NCBI GenBank assembly: GCA_013360535.1
Contig: JABWBL010000164.1
Span: forward strand, 1-7,331
Reading direction: 5' to 3'
Length of the DNA: 7,331 nt
Source of the DNA: Planctomycetaceae bacterium
Lineage (GTDB): Bacteria; Planctomycetota; UBA1135; GCA-002686595
Every line of letters starts with the position of its first letter. Positions within the stretch are counted from its first letter, which is position 1. Shown here piece by piece: positions 1 through 6,765 of this stretch. The notes under the pieces are model-generated. The model had not been told where the DNA came from. It ran no database searches and saw nothing but the letters and a program-made list of their open reading frames with translations. The translations under genes and the position numbers were made by a program.

Positions 1-510
1 GACGGCGCGACCCTCATCGCGGGCGCACCCGCGGCCGCGGTGCCGTCCTTCTCGAGCGGCGAGGCCTACGTCTGGCGCATCGCCGCGCCGACGCTCGCGT
101 ACTGCACCGCAAAGACCAACAGCGTGGGCTGCGTGCCCTCGATCGGTTCCTCGGGGGTCGCGAGCGCGAGCTCGGCCGCGCCGTTCCAGGTGAGCGTGTC
201 GCAGGTGCTCAATCAGAAGCTCGGCCTCGCTTTCTACGGCTACGCCCCGGCCGCGGCGCCCTATCAGGGCGGCTTCCTGTGCGTCCAGCCGCCGACGCGC
301 CGCATGCCGAGCGTCTCGTCGGGCGGCAGCCCCACGGGTTCGGACTGCTCGGGCTCCTGCAGCTACGACTTCAACGCCTGGATCCAGGGCGGCGGAGACC
401 CGGCCCTCGTGCCCGGTGCCGACCTCTTCGTGCAGTTCTGGTACCGCGATCCGGCCAGCCCGGGAACTACGGGCCTGAGCGACGCCTTGCGCACGCAGAT
501 CCAGTCGTAG
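1..510 (+). CDS. FG-GAP-like exported protein, C-terminal fragment (5' end outside window)
   Basis: The reading frame is open from base 1 and ends at TAG 508-510, giving the last 169 residues of a longer protein. The first ~25 residues (DGATLIAGAP, then GEAYVW after a short linker) look like one FG-GAP/integrin-type propeller repeat, so the missing part is probably more such repeats behind a signal peptide. From residue 34 to the end (bases 100-507) there is a separate domain with Cys 35, 44, 94 and 116 plus an extra Cys120, and the motifs YC-x2-KTNS-x-GCVPS, GGFLCVQ and DFNA. The same domain ends the PD40 protein at 3036-4751. No membrane segment or charged tail follows it, so it is not a PEP-CTERM or LPXTG signal. 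An internal GTG at 40 is not the true start, because coding-type sequence continues upstream. The gene is convergent with the M48 peptidase, 9 bp away. The FG-GAP call rests on one repeat; the shared domain is certain as a similarity but has no known function to me. Confidence 0.75.
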   Translation, partial: DGATLIAGAPAAAVPSFSSGEAYVWRIAAPTLAYCTAKTNSVGCVPSIGSSGVASASSAAPFQVSVSQVLNQKLGLAFYGYAPAAAPYQGGFLCVQPPTRRMPSVSSGGSPTGSDCSGSCSYDFNAWIQGGGDPALVPGADLFVQFWYRDPASPGTTGLSDALRTQIQS

Positions 511-519
511 GACGTTCCG

Positions 520-1983
520 CTACGGGGCCAATCCCGGGCCGCTGAGCGGGAGGTCACCGAGCGCCAGCTCGTCGCACAGTTGATGCCAGTCGGCTTCGCT
601 CGTGCGCTGTTCGCAGAGGTCACCCACGCGCGCGAACGGATCGATCCGGAGCGCGCCGCGGACGAGCTCGAGCGGATCGCCGGGGCCGGTCTCGACCACG
701 AAGCCGGCGCGCGCGAGCGCGTGGGCGAACAGCACGCCGAGGGCCCAAATGGCGGCGGAGCGGCGTTCGTCGCGCTTGAGTTCCGGATGGACGAGCTTCC
801 CCAGCTTGTCGACGCGCGCGACGAGCGACGGAAGCTCGCGCACCGTGGCGGAAGGGAATTTCGTGCCGGTGCTCGCGGCGAAACGCGCCCAGTGCTCGCG
901 GTACTTGGAAGCGCTCTCCTTCCAGCTGAGCGCGGGCAACTTGCGGACGTCGTCGGAGTTCGTGAGAAAGGCGAGCAGCTCACCCTCGAGCGAGTCGAGT
1001 GCGTCGAGCAGCGTGACCGCCGCCGTCGTGTCGACGCGGCCCTGGTGCGCGCGTTCGACGCTCTCGAGCGCCTCGAGCCGCTCCGAGAGCGGCGGGTGCG
1101 TGTCGTAGGGATTGCCCTTCGCCTGCATGGCCTGCTCCCCGAGCTCGACCTGCGCCTTGCGGACGGCCTGCGAGCCCAGAAACAGGCTGAAACCGTGCGC
1201 GAGCGGCGGTCGGCAGTCCTGGTTGAGCAACGGCAGGTACTCGCCGCGCAAGTAGGAGTCGAACAGCGGCGCGACTTCGTTGATGCGCCGCAACGCCGTG
1301 CGCGCGGGCTCGACGCCGACGAGCTGGACGCTGAGCGCATCCGCGGCGAACTCCTGCGCGCGCGAGATCGCGAACGTCACGCGCAGGTAGAGCTTGCCGT
1401 ACCAATGGAACGGCAGGTGCAGCAGCGAGTCGACGTTGCGGAAGGTCGCCACCGTGCGGCCGATCGCGTCGCGCGTGCGGTACACGAACGGGCCCAGGCG
1501 CGTGTCGCCGCCGTGGTAGTGGCCGAACTCGTGAGCGATCACGCTGCGCAACTGCTGCACCGAAAGCACCTGCATCAGCGGCAAGCCGATGCCGAGGATG
1601 CGCTCGCCGCCGAAGCCGAGGCGACTGTTGCGCTCGGCTACGAAGGCGTTGATCTCGCCGACGAGGAAGAGCTTGCGCGGCGGCTCCTGCGCCGCGGCCT
1701 TGGCAATCTCGTCGACCACGGCCCACAGGCGCGGCTGGTCCTTGCGCGCGAGCTCGACCCCGGGGTCGTCGAAGCGCAGGCGGCGCGGCCAGAGGCTGTA
1801 GAGAATGACGCCGATCGTGAGCAGCGCGAAGGCCCACAGCTTCACGTGGATCCGGCTCGACTGCAGGTCGGCGTAGATCAGGACTCCGGCGAGCGCACAC
1901 AGCCCGAGCGCCAGCAGGTAGAAGCCGACCATCAGCGCGACGGCGAGCACCGCGCGGCCGGCAAGGGAAGACTTCCGGTTCAT
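520..1983 (-). CDS. Membrane-anchored M48 family zinc metallopeptidase
   Basis: This 487-residue protein resembles the M48 (Ste24/HtpX-type) peptidases, which cleave membrane or misfolded proteins. Two N-terminal hydrophobic segments (about residues 9-34 and 48-66) should anchor it in the membrane, and a basic stretch (WPRRLR) follows the second. The zinc-binding HEFGH motif is at 151-155, with His151 and His155 as ligands and Glu152 as catalytic base. The likely third ligand is Glu211 in AQEFAADALSV, the usual E-x3-D pattern of the family. THPPLSERLEAL at about 295-306 is the conserved motif near the end of M48 domains. About 180 further residues with no motif I recognise follow, so it is longer than HtpX (about 290). 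The ATG at 1983 is chosen because the hydrophobic anchor starts right after it; no clear Shine-Dalgarno precedes it. It lies 42 nt downstream of the flagellin gene on the same strand, so co-transcription is possible but a hairpin sits between them. Substrate unknown. Confidence 0.93.
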   Translation of the reverse strand: MNRKSSLAGRAVLAVALMVGFYLLALGLCALAGVLIYADLQSSRIHVKLWAFALLTIGVILYSLWPRRLRFDDPGVELARKDQPRLWAVVDEIAKAAAQEPPRKLFLVGEINAFVAERNSRLGFGGERILGIGLPLMQVLSVQQLRSVIAHEFGHYHGGDTRLGPFVYRTRDAIGRTVATFRNVDSLLHLPFHWYGKLYLRVTFAISRAQEFAADALSVQLVGVEPARTALRRINEVAPLFDSYLRGEYLPLLNQDCRPPLAHGFSLFLGSQAVRKAQVELGEQAMQAKGNPYDTHPPLSERLEALESVERAHQGRVDTTAAVTLLDALDSLEGELLAFLTNSDDVRKLPALSWKESASKYREHWARFAASTGTKFPSATVRELPSLVARVDKLGKLVHPELKRDERRSAAIWALGVLFAHALARAGFVVETGPGDPLELVRGALRIDPFARVGDLCEQRTSEADWHQLCDELALGDLPLSGPGLAP

Positions 1984-1997
1984 GCGCAGCAGGATGC

Positions 1998-2024
1998 CGC
2001 GTGCCCGCGCGAGAGGGCAGCGCG
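1998..2024 (-). terminator. Hairpin between flagellin and M48 peptidase genes
   Basis: CGCG-TGCCC (1998-2006) can pair with GGGCA-(G)-CGCG (2015-2024): nine base pairs with one bulge and an 8-nt loop. The stem begins right after the flagellin stop codon (2026-2028). There is no U-run on the minus-strand transcript, so it is not a canonical intrinsic terminator. It could instead protect the 3' end of the abundant flagellin mRNA and lower expression of the peptidase. Confidence 0.35.
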
Positions 2025-2025
2025 C

Positions 2026-2847
2026 TCAGATGCCGAGCAGCCGGAGCGCGAGCTGCGGTTGCAGGTTCGCCTGCGCGAGCACCGACACGGCGGCCTGCTG
2101 CAGGATCGAGTTGCGCAGCATGTCCGCCGTCTCGAGCGCGATGTCGACGTCGCGGATGCGCGATTCGGCCGCGGAGAGGTTGTCGCGCTGGTTGAGCGTC
2201 GAGCGCAGCGTGCTCTCGAGGCGGTTCTGCTCGGCCCCCACGCGCCCACGCGCCCGGCTGATGTCGTCGATCGCCGTGTCGAGCGTGCCGAGGGCCGACT
2301 GCGCGGTCGAAGCGCTCGACAGCGCGAGGCTCGCGATGCCCAGCGCCGTCGTGGTCGCATCCGGCAGGGTCATCGTCACGGTCTCGCCGGCCATCGCGCC
2401 GACGACGATGTCGAGCGTGGTCGCGATGCCGTCGAGCAGGTTGACGCCATTGAACGTCGTCTGCGACGCGACCCGCGCGACCTCGACGATCAGCTCCTGG
2501 AACTCGGTGTTGAGCACGCTGCGGTCGCTCGAGGTGAGCGTGCCGTTGGAAGCCTGCACCGCGAGCTCGCGCATGCGGATCAGGTTGTTCGAGACCTCGG
2601 ACAGCGCGCCGTCGGTGGTCTGCGCCATCGAGATGCCGTCCTGCGTCGCGCGGCTGGCGGCCGTGAGCGAGCGCACCTGCGCGCGCATGCGCTCGGAAAT
2701 CGCGAGCCCCGCGGCGTCGTCGGCGGCCGTGACGATGCGCAGGCCGCTCGAGAGCCGCGCAAAGTTGCCTTGCAGGCGACCGGTGATGCTCGCGAGATTG
2801 CGCTGCGCCGTGAGCGCACTGAGGTTGGTGTTGATGCGCAGTCCCAT
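2026..2847 (-). CDS. Flagellin, short form
   Basis: This 273-residue protein has both conserved ends of flagellin, the filament subunit exported by the flagellar type III apparatus. The N-terminus (MGLRINTNLSALTAQRNL, then RLSSGLRI and DDAAGLAISERMRAQ) forms the D0/D1 helices, up to about residue 140, where FNGVNLLDG marks the end of ND1. Residues about 141-185 are a reduced variable region. The C-terminal half (about 186-273) has IDDISRARGRVGAEQNRLES, the RDVD segment at 232-235 and the end LAQANLQPQLALRLLGI. It thus lacks the surface D2/D3 domains and is near the minimum size of a filament-forming flagellin. The ATG at 2847 is chosen because MGLRINTN is the canonical start; 66 extra in-frame codons upstream look like non-coding control sequence. 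GGAG lies 12 nt upstream of the ATG, a poorly placed ribosome-binding site. No other flagellar gene is in the window, and I could not find a convincing sigma28 promoter. Confidence 0.96.
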   Translation of the reverse strand: MGLRINTNLSALTAQRNLASITGRLQGNFARLSSGLRIVTAADDAAGLAISERMRAQVRSLTAASRATQDGISMAQTTDGALSEVSNNLIRMRELAVQASNGTLTSSDRSVLNTEFQELIVEVARVASQTTFNGVNLLDGIATTLDIVVGAMAGETVTMTLPDATTTALGIASLALSSASTAQSALGTLDTAIDDISRARGRVGAEQNRLESTLRSTLNQRDNLSAAESRIRDVDIALETADMLRNSILQQAAVSVLAQANLQPQLALRLLGI

Positions 2848-2919
2848 GGGAAGTGGGTGCTCCGCAAGCCGCTTCGACTCCGCCCACGCCCACTCTCCAG
2901 ACTCGCTTCCATTCGCTGA

Positions 2920-2968
2920 GCGCTCGTCGAGAGCGCCGGAACGATTTTCCGGGGGGCAAGAATCCCCC
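2920..2968. repeat. Three abutting inverted repeats in the flagellin/PD40 divergent region
   Basis: Three perfect inverted repeats lie almost end to end: GCGCTC-5-GAGCGC (2920-2936), CCGGAA-5-TTCCGG (2936-2952) and GGGGG(G)-7-CCCCC (2951-2968). They occupy the region upstream of both the flagellin gene (minus) and the PD40 gene (plus). The third overlaps the first base of the candidate -35 element at 2968. They could be DNA operators or, if flagellin transcription starts further upstream, hairpins in its mRNA leader. The symmetry is seen directly; any function is inferred. Confidence 0.5.
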
Positions 2969-2996
2969 TGACGTCTGGCGCGCGCGCGCCTACGAT
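2968..2996 (+). promoter_or_regulatory. Candidate sigma70-type promoter of the PD40 gene
   Basis: CTGACG (2968-2973, four of six matches to TTGACA) is followed after exactly 17 bp by TACGAT (2991-2996, four of six matches to TATAAT, including the key first A and last T). This gives a predicted start near 3003 and a leader of about 33 nt before the ATG at 3036. The spacer contains twelve bases of alternating GC (2978-2989). The -35 box touches the third inverted repeat. The match is reasonable but not strong, and the sigma factor preferences of this organism are unknown. Confidence 0.4.
2978..2989. repeat. (GC)6 dinucleotide tract in the promoter spacer
   Basis: Six GC units in a row sit between the candidate -35 and -10 boxes of the PD40 gene. 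Such a tract could slip during replication and change promoter spacing, and alternating purine-pyrimidine DNA can adopt the Z form. In 65-70% GC DNA a run of this length can also arise by chance. Confidence 0.45.
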
Positions 2997-3035
2997 ATTG
3001 CATTCCGTCCGCGCCCCAGCCCCCCCCACCTCGCG

Positions 3036-4751
3036 ATGCTCGCACGCCCCCTGCTGCTCCTCGGTCTTGCCTGCCCTTCCGTCCTGGCCCAGTCCGCCCC
3101 GTGGGCGGTCTACGCGAACAAGGACGCCTCCAACCTGCAGGTCGGCGGCCACCTCGCCAACTCGATCGACATGACGTCCTCGGGCGAGCTCGTCGCGTTC
3201 GTCACGACCGCGGCGCTCGCTCCGAGCGACACCAACGGCACCTACAACGCCTACGTGCGCAACCTCGACCTGTTCACGACGCGCCTCGTCGGCGAGGTCG
3301 GCGGCGTGCCGCCCTCGGGCGACACGCAGTGGATCGCGATCAGCGGCACGGGCCGCTACGCCGCGTTCTCGACGACCGCGAACAACCTCGGATTCCCCGA
3401 CTCCAACGGCGCGCACGACATTTACGTGCACGATCTCGGCAACGACACGATCCAGCGCGCGAGCTTCGCGCTGGGCGGCGGCGATCCGAACAACTTCTGC
3501 GGCGGGCCCGACATCTCCGACGACGGCCGCCGGGTGGTGTACCGCAGCGGCGCGACCAACATCGATCCGGCGGCGAGCGCGGGCTACGACCAGATCTACC
3601 TGCGCGACCTGCAGACCGGCGTGACGACGCTGGTGAGCAAGAGCGCTGCGGGAAGCGCGGGGACGTGGTTCTGCTACGGCGACCCGCGCATCAGCGCCGA
3701 CGGCCGCTACGTGGTGTTCGTCTCCGGCGCGAACAACCTGCTCGCGAGCGACTCCAATCCCGGCCTCGACGTGTTCCGCTACGACGTCGCCGCGGGCACG
3801 TTGCAGATCGCGTCCACCTACCCGAGCGGCGCGTCGACGGGCTTCACCAACAACGCTGGCGGCGACATCTCGGCGGACGGTCGCTACGTCACCTTCGAGA
3901 CGATGGAGCGGATGCTCCCCAGCGACCTGAATTTCCAGCTCGACGTGTACCGCAAGGACATGCTCACCGGCGCGCTCGTCCTGATCACCGCCGACCCCGC
4001 CGGCAACGCGGGCACGGGCGGCTCCGCGCGCCTCTCCGCCGACGGCAAGCACGTCGTGTTCGCCAGCGACTCGATGCTCCTCGACCCGCTCAAGACGACG
4101 AACTCCGTCGAGATCTTCGTGCGCGACATCCCGACCGCGACGACGCAGCGCCTGAGCACCTCCCCGCTCGGCGCCGACGCCAACTCGGTCTGCGGGAATC
4201 CCGCGCTCTCCTCGAGCGGCCGGCGTGTGGCGTTCGTCTCGGCCGCGACCAACATCGTGGTGCCCGACCTGTTCCCGGGCTTCTACGACGTGATCGCCCG
4301 CGACCGCGGCGCACCGCAGGCGCCGATGGTGTACTGCGTGCCGAAGACCAACAGCCTCGGTTGCGTGCCGAGCCTCTCTTGGGCGGGCGTTCCCAGCGTG
4401 TCGCTCTCTGGCGGCTTCCTGCTGCAGGCCTCGAACCTGCTCAACGACAAGTCCGGCACGTTCTTCTACAGCCTCAACGGCCCGAACAACCTGCCGTTCA
4501 GCGGCGGCTTCCTGTGCGTGCAGGCCCCGCTGCGCCGCACGCCGGTCTCGCTCACGGGCGGCACGTCGGGCGGCAACGACTGCACGGGCACGCTCGTGCG
4601 CGACTTCAACGCGTTGATCGCGAGCGGCAACGATCCGCAACTCGTCGCCGGTCAGGAAGTCTGGGCGCAGTTCTACAGCCGCGATCCCGGCTTCGCGCCG
4701 CCGAACAACGTCAACCTCACCGAGGCGATCGACTTCGTGATCCTGCCCTGA
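3036..4751 (+). CDS. Secreted PD40/TolB-like seven-repeat beta-propeller with Cys-containing C-terminal domain
   Basis: The 571-residue product starts with a signal peptide (MLARPLLLLGLACPSVLA, probable cleavage before Gln19) and is therefore exported. Seven repeats of about 54-60 residues follow, with cores near 45, 102, 160, 219, 278, 332 and 391, of the type ISADGRYVVFVS then D-x-N-x3-D-V-Y-x-x-D. This is the PD40/WD40-like repeat of TolB-type proteins and the number fits one closed seven-bladed propeller. Four repeats keep an Asp/Asn-rich loop (D65-N67-N71, D122-N124-D128, D239-N241-D245, D297-N299-D303) that could bind Ca2+. Residues 433-571 form a separate domain with Cys434, Cys443, Cys494 and Cys516, matching the end of the protein at 1-510. 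The ATG at 3036 is chosen because the signal peptide starts there; the open frame upstream to 2853 covers the control region. No Shine-Dalgarno is visible: an 8-C run (3020-3027) sits where it should be. No enzymatic motif is seen; the role is unknown. Confidence 0.9.
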   Translation: MLARPLLLLGLACPSVLAQSAPWAVYANKDASNLQVGGHLANSIDMTSSGELVAFVTTAALAPSDTNGTYNAYVRNLDLFTTRLVGEVGGVPPSGDTQWIAISGTGRYAAFSTTANNLGFPDSNGAHDIYVHDLGNDTIQRASFALGGGDPNNFCGGPDISDDGRRVVYRSGATNIDPAASAGYDQIYLRDLQTGVTTLVSKSAAGSAGTWFCYGDPRISADGRYVVFVSGANNLLASDSNPGLDVFRYDVAAGTLQIASTYPSGASTGFTNNAGGDISADGRYVTFETMERMLPSDLNFQLDVYRKDMLTGALVLITADPAGNAGTGGSARLSADGKHVVFASDSMLLDPLKTTNSVEIFVRDIPTATTQRLSTSPLGADANSVCGNPALSSSGRRVAFVSAATNIVVPDLFPGFYDVIARDRGAPQAPMVYCVPKTNSLGCVPSLSWAGVPSVSLSGGFLLQASNLLNDKSGTFFYSLNGPNNLPFSGGFLCVQAPLRRTPVSLTGGTSGGNDCTGTLVRDFNALIASGNDPQLVAGQEVWAQFYSRDPGFAPPNNVNLTEAIDFVILP

Positions 4752-4762
4752 CTTGTGCGGCA

Positions 4763-4776
4763 CGCGGGCTCCCGCG
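4763..4776 (+). terminator. Small GC hairpin after the PD40 gene
   Basis: CGCGGG and CCCGCG are separated by two bases in the 56-bp gap between the PD40 and DsrE genes; a realistic stem is five pairs with a 4-nt loop. There is no T-run after it, so termination is doubtful. It may only reflect local base composition. Confidence 0.2.
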
Positions 4777-4807
4777 AGCATGCCGTTCCCGCGAAGGAGC
4801 GGCGCCC

Positions 4808-5134
4808 ATGCGAACCGTCGTCGTGTTGAATCAGGATCAGATGGGCCACGGGGACCGTGAGCTCGGCCAGCGCATCCTCGCCACGTTCCTGCGCAAGGCC
4901 ATCGCGCTCGACGGGCTCGACGCGATCGTCCTCTACAACTCCGGCGTCAGGCTGCTCGCCCAGGATTCGCCCGTGCGCACCGAGCTCACGCTCCTCGCCG
5001 AGCGCGGCGTCGACCTCGTGCCCTGCGGCACCTGCGTCCAGCAGTTCGGCCTCGACATCGCTCCCGCGAAGGTGAGCGACATGGACACGATCCTGCGCGA
5101 GCTCGGCGCCGCGCAGAAGGTCATCACGCTCTGA
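4808..5134 (+). CDS. DsrE-family protein, stand-alone YedF C-terminal-type domain
   Basis: The 108-residue cytosolic protein matches the C-terminal DsrE-like domain of the selenium-metabolism protein YedF. Features seen are the N-terminal strand then LNQDQMGHGDRELG (8-20), YNSGVRLL (43-50) and the CGTC motif with Cys73 and Cys76 followed by FGL (80-82), then VSDMDTIL and a final KVITL strand. DsrE-fold proteins handle sulfur (or, as proposed for YedF, selenium) through a reactive cysteine; Cys73 or Cys76 is the candidate here. YedF usually carries an N-terminal TusA/SirA domain, which is absent: a clear AAGGAG (4794-4799) sits 8 nt before the ATG at 4808, fixing the start. This is the only strong Shine-Dalgarno on a complete gene in the window. 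The gene is 56 bp after the PD40 gene, possibly co-transcribed, and convergent with rtcR (17 bp). Direct proof of selenium use is lacking. Confidence 0.9.
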   Translation: MRTVVVLNQDQMGHGDRELGQRILATFLRKAIALDGLDAIVLYNSGVRLLAQDSPVRTELTLLAERGVDLVPCGTCVQQFGLDIAPAKVSDMDTILRELGAAQKVITL

Positions 5135-5151
5135 TTCCGGTCCGCATGACG

Positions 5152-6765
5152 TCAGGACGACACTTCGCCGCCTGAGGCGTGGACGCGTTTCCAGTCCAGC
5201 CGGAAGCGCGCGAGGTACTTGCGCAGGCGGTCGGCGTCGTTGGAGCTCGCCTTCAGCGTGCGCGAGCACGCGAACAGCGTGCGGCCGGCGTCGGAGAGCG
5301 AGCGCGAGCGCTCGCAGACCGCGAGCACGTCCTCGAGCTGCACGCGATCGAAACGATCGAGCCGCGCGATGGCCTCGGAGTCGAGGTGGCGCTCGAGCAC
5401 CTTCGAGGTCTCGAGCGCGGGCGCAGCCCACGCACGCCTCAGCCGCTCGAGTTCCTCCTCCACGGTGGCCACGTCGATGCGACCGGCCGGCGCGAGCGTC
5501 GCCATGCGCACGAGCGCGGCCCCGAAGTCGCGGAAGTTGCCTTTCCAGAGCGCCTCGCGCGAGGTAGCGAAGCCGAGGAAGCGCTCGCGCGCCTCGCGGT
5601 TGAAGCTCGCGCGGAAACCGTGGCGCTCCTCGAAGCGCTCGAGCTCCCATTCGAGGTTGGGCTCGATGTCCTCGGGCCGTTCGCTCAGGCCGGGGAGCGA
5701 GAAGGACCACAGATCGATGCGCGCCAGCAGGTCCTCGCGGAAGCGCCCTCGAGCGACGGCGGTGCGCAGGTCGCGGTTGGTGCCCGCGATCAGCTGGAAA
5801 TCGCTCTCGACCTCGCGATCCGAACCGACGGGAAGGAAGCGCCGCTCCTCGAGCGCCCGCAGCAACATCGCCTGCTCGTCGAGACCGAGCTCTCCTACCT
5901 CGTCGAGGAACAGGAGGCCGCCGTTCGCGGTGCGCAACAGCCCTTGGCGGTCGCTGACGGCACCGGTGAAGGCGCCGCGCTTGTGGCCGAAGAGCGTCGA
6001 CATCGCGCCTTCCCCGCGGAGCACGGCGCAGTTCACCTCGACGAACGGCCCTTCGAGCCTCGCCCCCGAACGCTTGAGCTCGAAGATGCGGCGGGCGAGC
6101 TGCGACTTGCCGGCGCCCGTCGGTCCGAGCAGCAGGAGCGGGGCGCGCGAAGCGACGGCGACGCGCTCGATGCGCTCGATCAGGCGATTGAACTCCGCGT
6201 TGCGCGTCGCGATGCCGCCCTTGAGGGAGCTCAGGCGCTCTTCCTGCTCGCGCCGGAAGCGCTGCGCGAGCCGGTCGTACTTCGAGAGGTCGAGGTCGAT
6301 CACCTGCACGGTTCCGCGCTCGGCCCCAGCGCGGCGCGGCGGCGAGGTCTGCAGCAGGCGCGCCGGAATGCGGCGCGTCTCGACCAGCAGGAACAGGCAG
6401 ATCTGGACGACGTGCGTGCCCGTCGTGATGTGGACGAGGTAGTCCTCGCGCTCGGGCTCGAGTTCGAGCGAGCGCACGAAGGCATCGGTCTTCTCGAACA
6501 CCTCGCCGAAGTCCCAGGCATCCTCGAACTCGACGAAGTGGAGCCGCACCTCGGTCTCCGGCGAGACCGCGGCGATGTCCGTGCGCACGCTCTCGGCGAG
6601 CTTCGCGGACGCGCGCGTCGCGATCAGCTCGAAGCGATCGACGATCAGGTCCTCCTGCCGGCACAGGTCGACGCTCGGGCGCCAACGGTCCCAGCGCCGC
6701 GACCCCGTGGCGTCGAGGTTCAGCCCGAGGAAGCCGATCACGACGGTGGGGCGCGAATTAGCCAT
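5152..6765 (-). CDS. rtcR: RtcR, CARF-domain sigma54-dependent activator of RNA repair genes
   Basis: The 537-residue product is collinear with E. coli RtcR (about 532). Residues 1-145 are the RtcR sensor, a CARF-type domain; VVIGFLGLNLD (8-18), LVHITTGTHVVQIC (110-123) and ARLLQTSPP (135-143) are its signature stretches. In E. coli this domain is held to sense RNA fragments with a 2',3'-cyclic phosphate end. The AAA+ domain has Walker A GPTGAGKS (214-221), the sigma54-contacting GAFTGA loop (264-269), Walker B LLFLDE (284-289), and FREDLLARIDLW (342-353) with arginine-finger candidates Arg343 and Arg349. The C-terminus (about 470-526: LSDAGRTLFACSRT, then NDADRLRKYLARF) is the helix-turn-helix that binds upstream of the target promoter. 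All functional motifs are intact. The ATG at 6765 fits the family N-terminus; no good Shine-Dalgarno precedes it and an inverted repeat (6764-6781) overlaps it. The gene diverges from rtcB across a 272-bp gap, the standard arrangement. Confidence 0.97.
   Translation of the reverse strand: MANSRPTVVIGFLGLNLDATGSRRWDRWRPSVDLCRQEDLIVDRFELIATRASAKLAESVRTDIAAVSPETEVRLHFVEFEDAWDFGEVFEKTDAFVRSLELEPEREDYLVHITTGTHVVQICLFLLVETRRIPARLLQTSPPRRAGAERGTVQVIDLDLSKYDRLAQRFRREQEERLSSLKGGIATRNAEFNRLIERIERVAVASRAPLLLLGPTGAGKSQLARRIFELKRSGARLEGPFVEVNCAVLRGEGAMSTLFGHKRGAFTGAVSDRQGLLRTANGGLLFLDEVGELGLDEQAMLLRALEERRFLPVGSDREVESDFQLIAGTNRDLRTAVARGRFREDLLARIDLWSFSLPGLSERPEDIEPNLEWELERFEERHGFRASFNREARERFLGFATSREALWKGNFRDFGAALVRMATLAPAGRIDVATVEEELERLRRAWAAPALETSKVLERHLDSEAIARLDRFDRVQLEDVLAVCERSRSLSDAGRTLFACSRTLKASSNDADRLRKYLARFRLDWKRVHASGGEVSS

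Noticed and set aside
511..519. Bidirectional terminator between the two convergent genes
   Set aside because: The gap is only 9 bp and no hairpin with a T-run is present there; termination must occur within the opposing gene or by another mechanism.
580..2919. A 779-codon plus-strand open frame across the peptidase and flagellin genes
   Set aside because: It is antisense to two clearly recognisable genes and its translation is low-complexity Arg/Ala/Glu-rich, the usual shadow of high-GC coding sequence.
2848..3000. Sigma28 or sigma54 promoter for flagellin
   Set aside because: No TAAA-N15-GCCGATAA-like pair was found, and the one TTGC near 2957-2960 on the minus strand lacks GG at the right distance upstream.
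2853..3035. Earlier start for the PD40 protein at 2853
   Set aside because: It would bury the signal peptide beginning at 3036 and run through the control region.
2848..3045. N-terminal extension of flagellin to 3045
   Set aside because: MGLRINTN is the canonical flagellin start; the 66 extra codons cover inverted repeats and the divergent promoter and are not flagellin-like.
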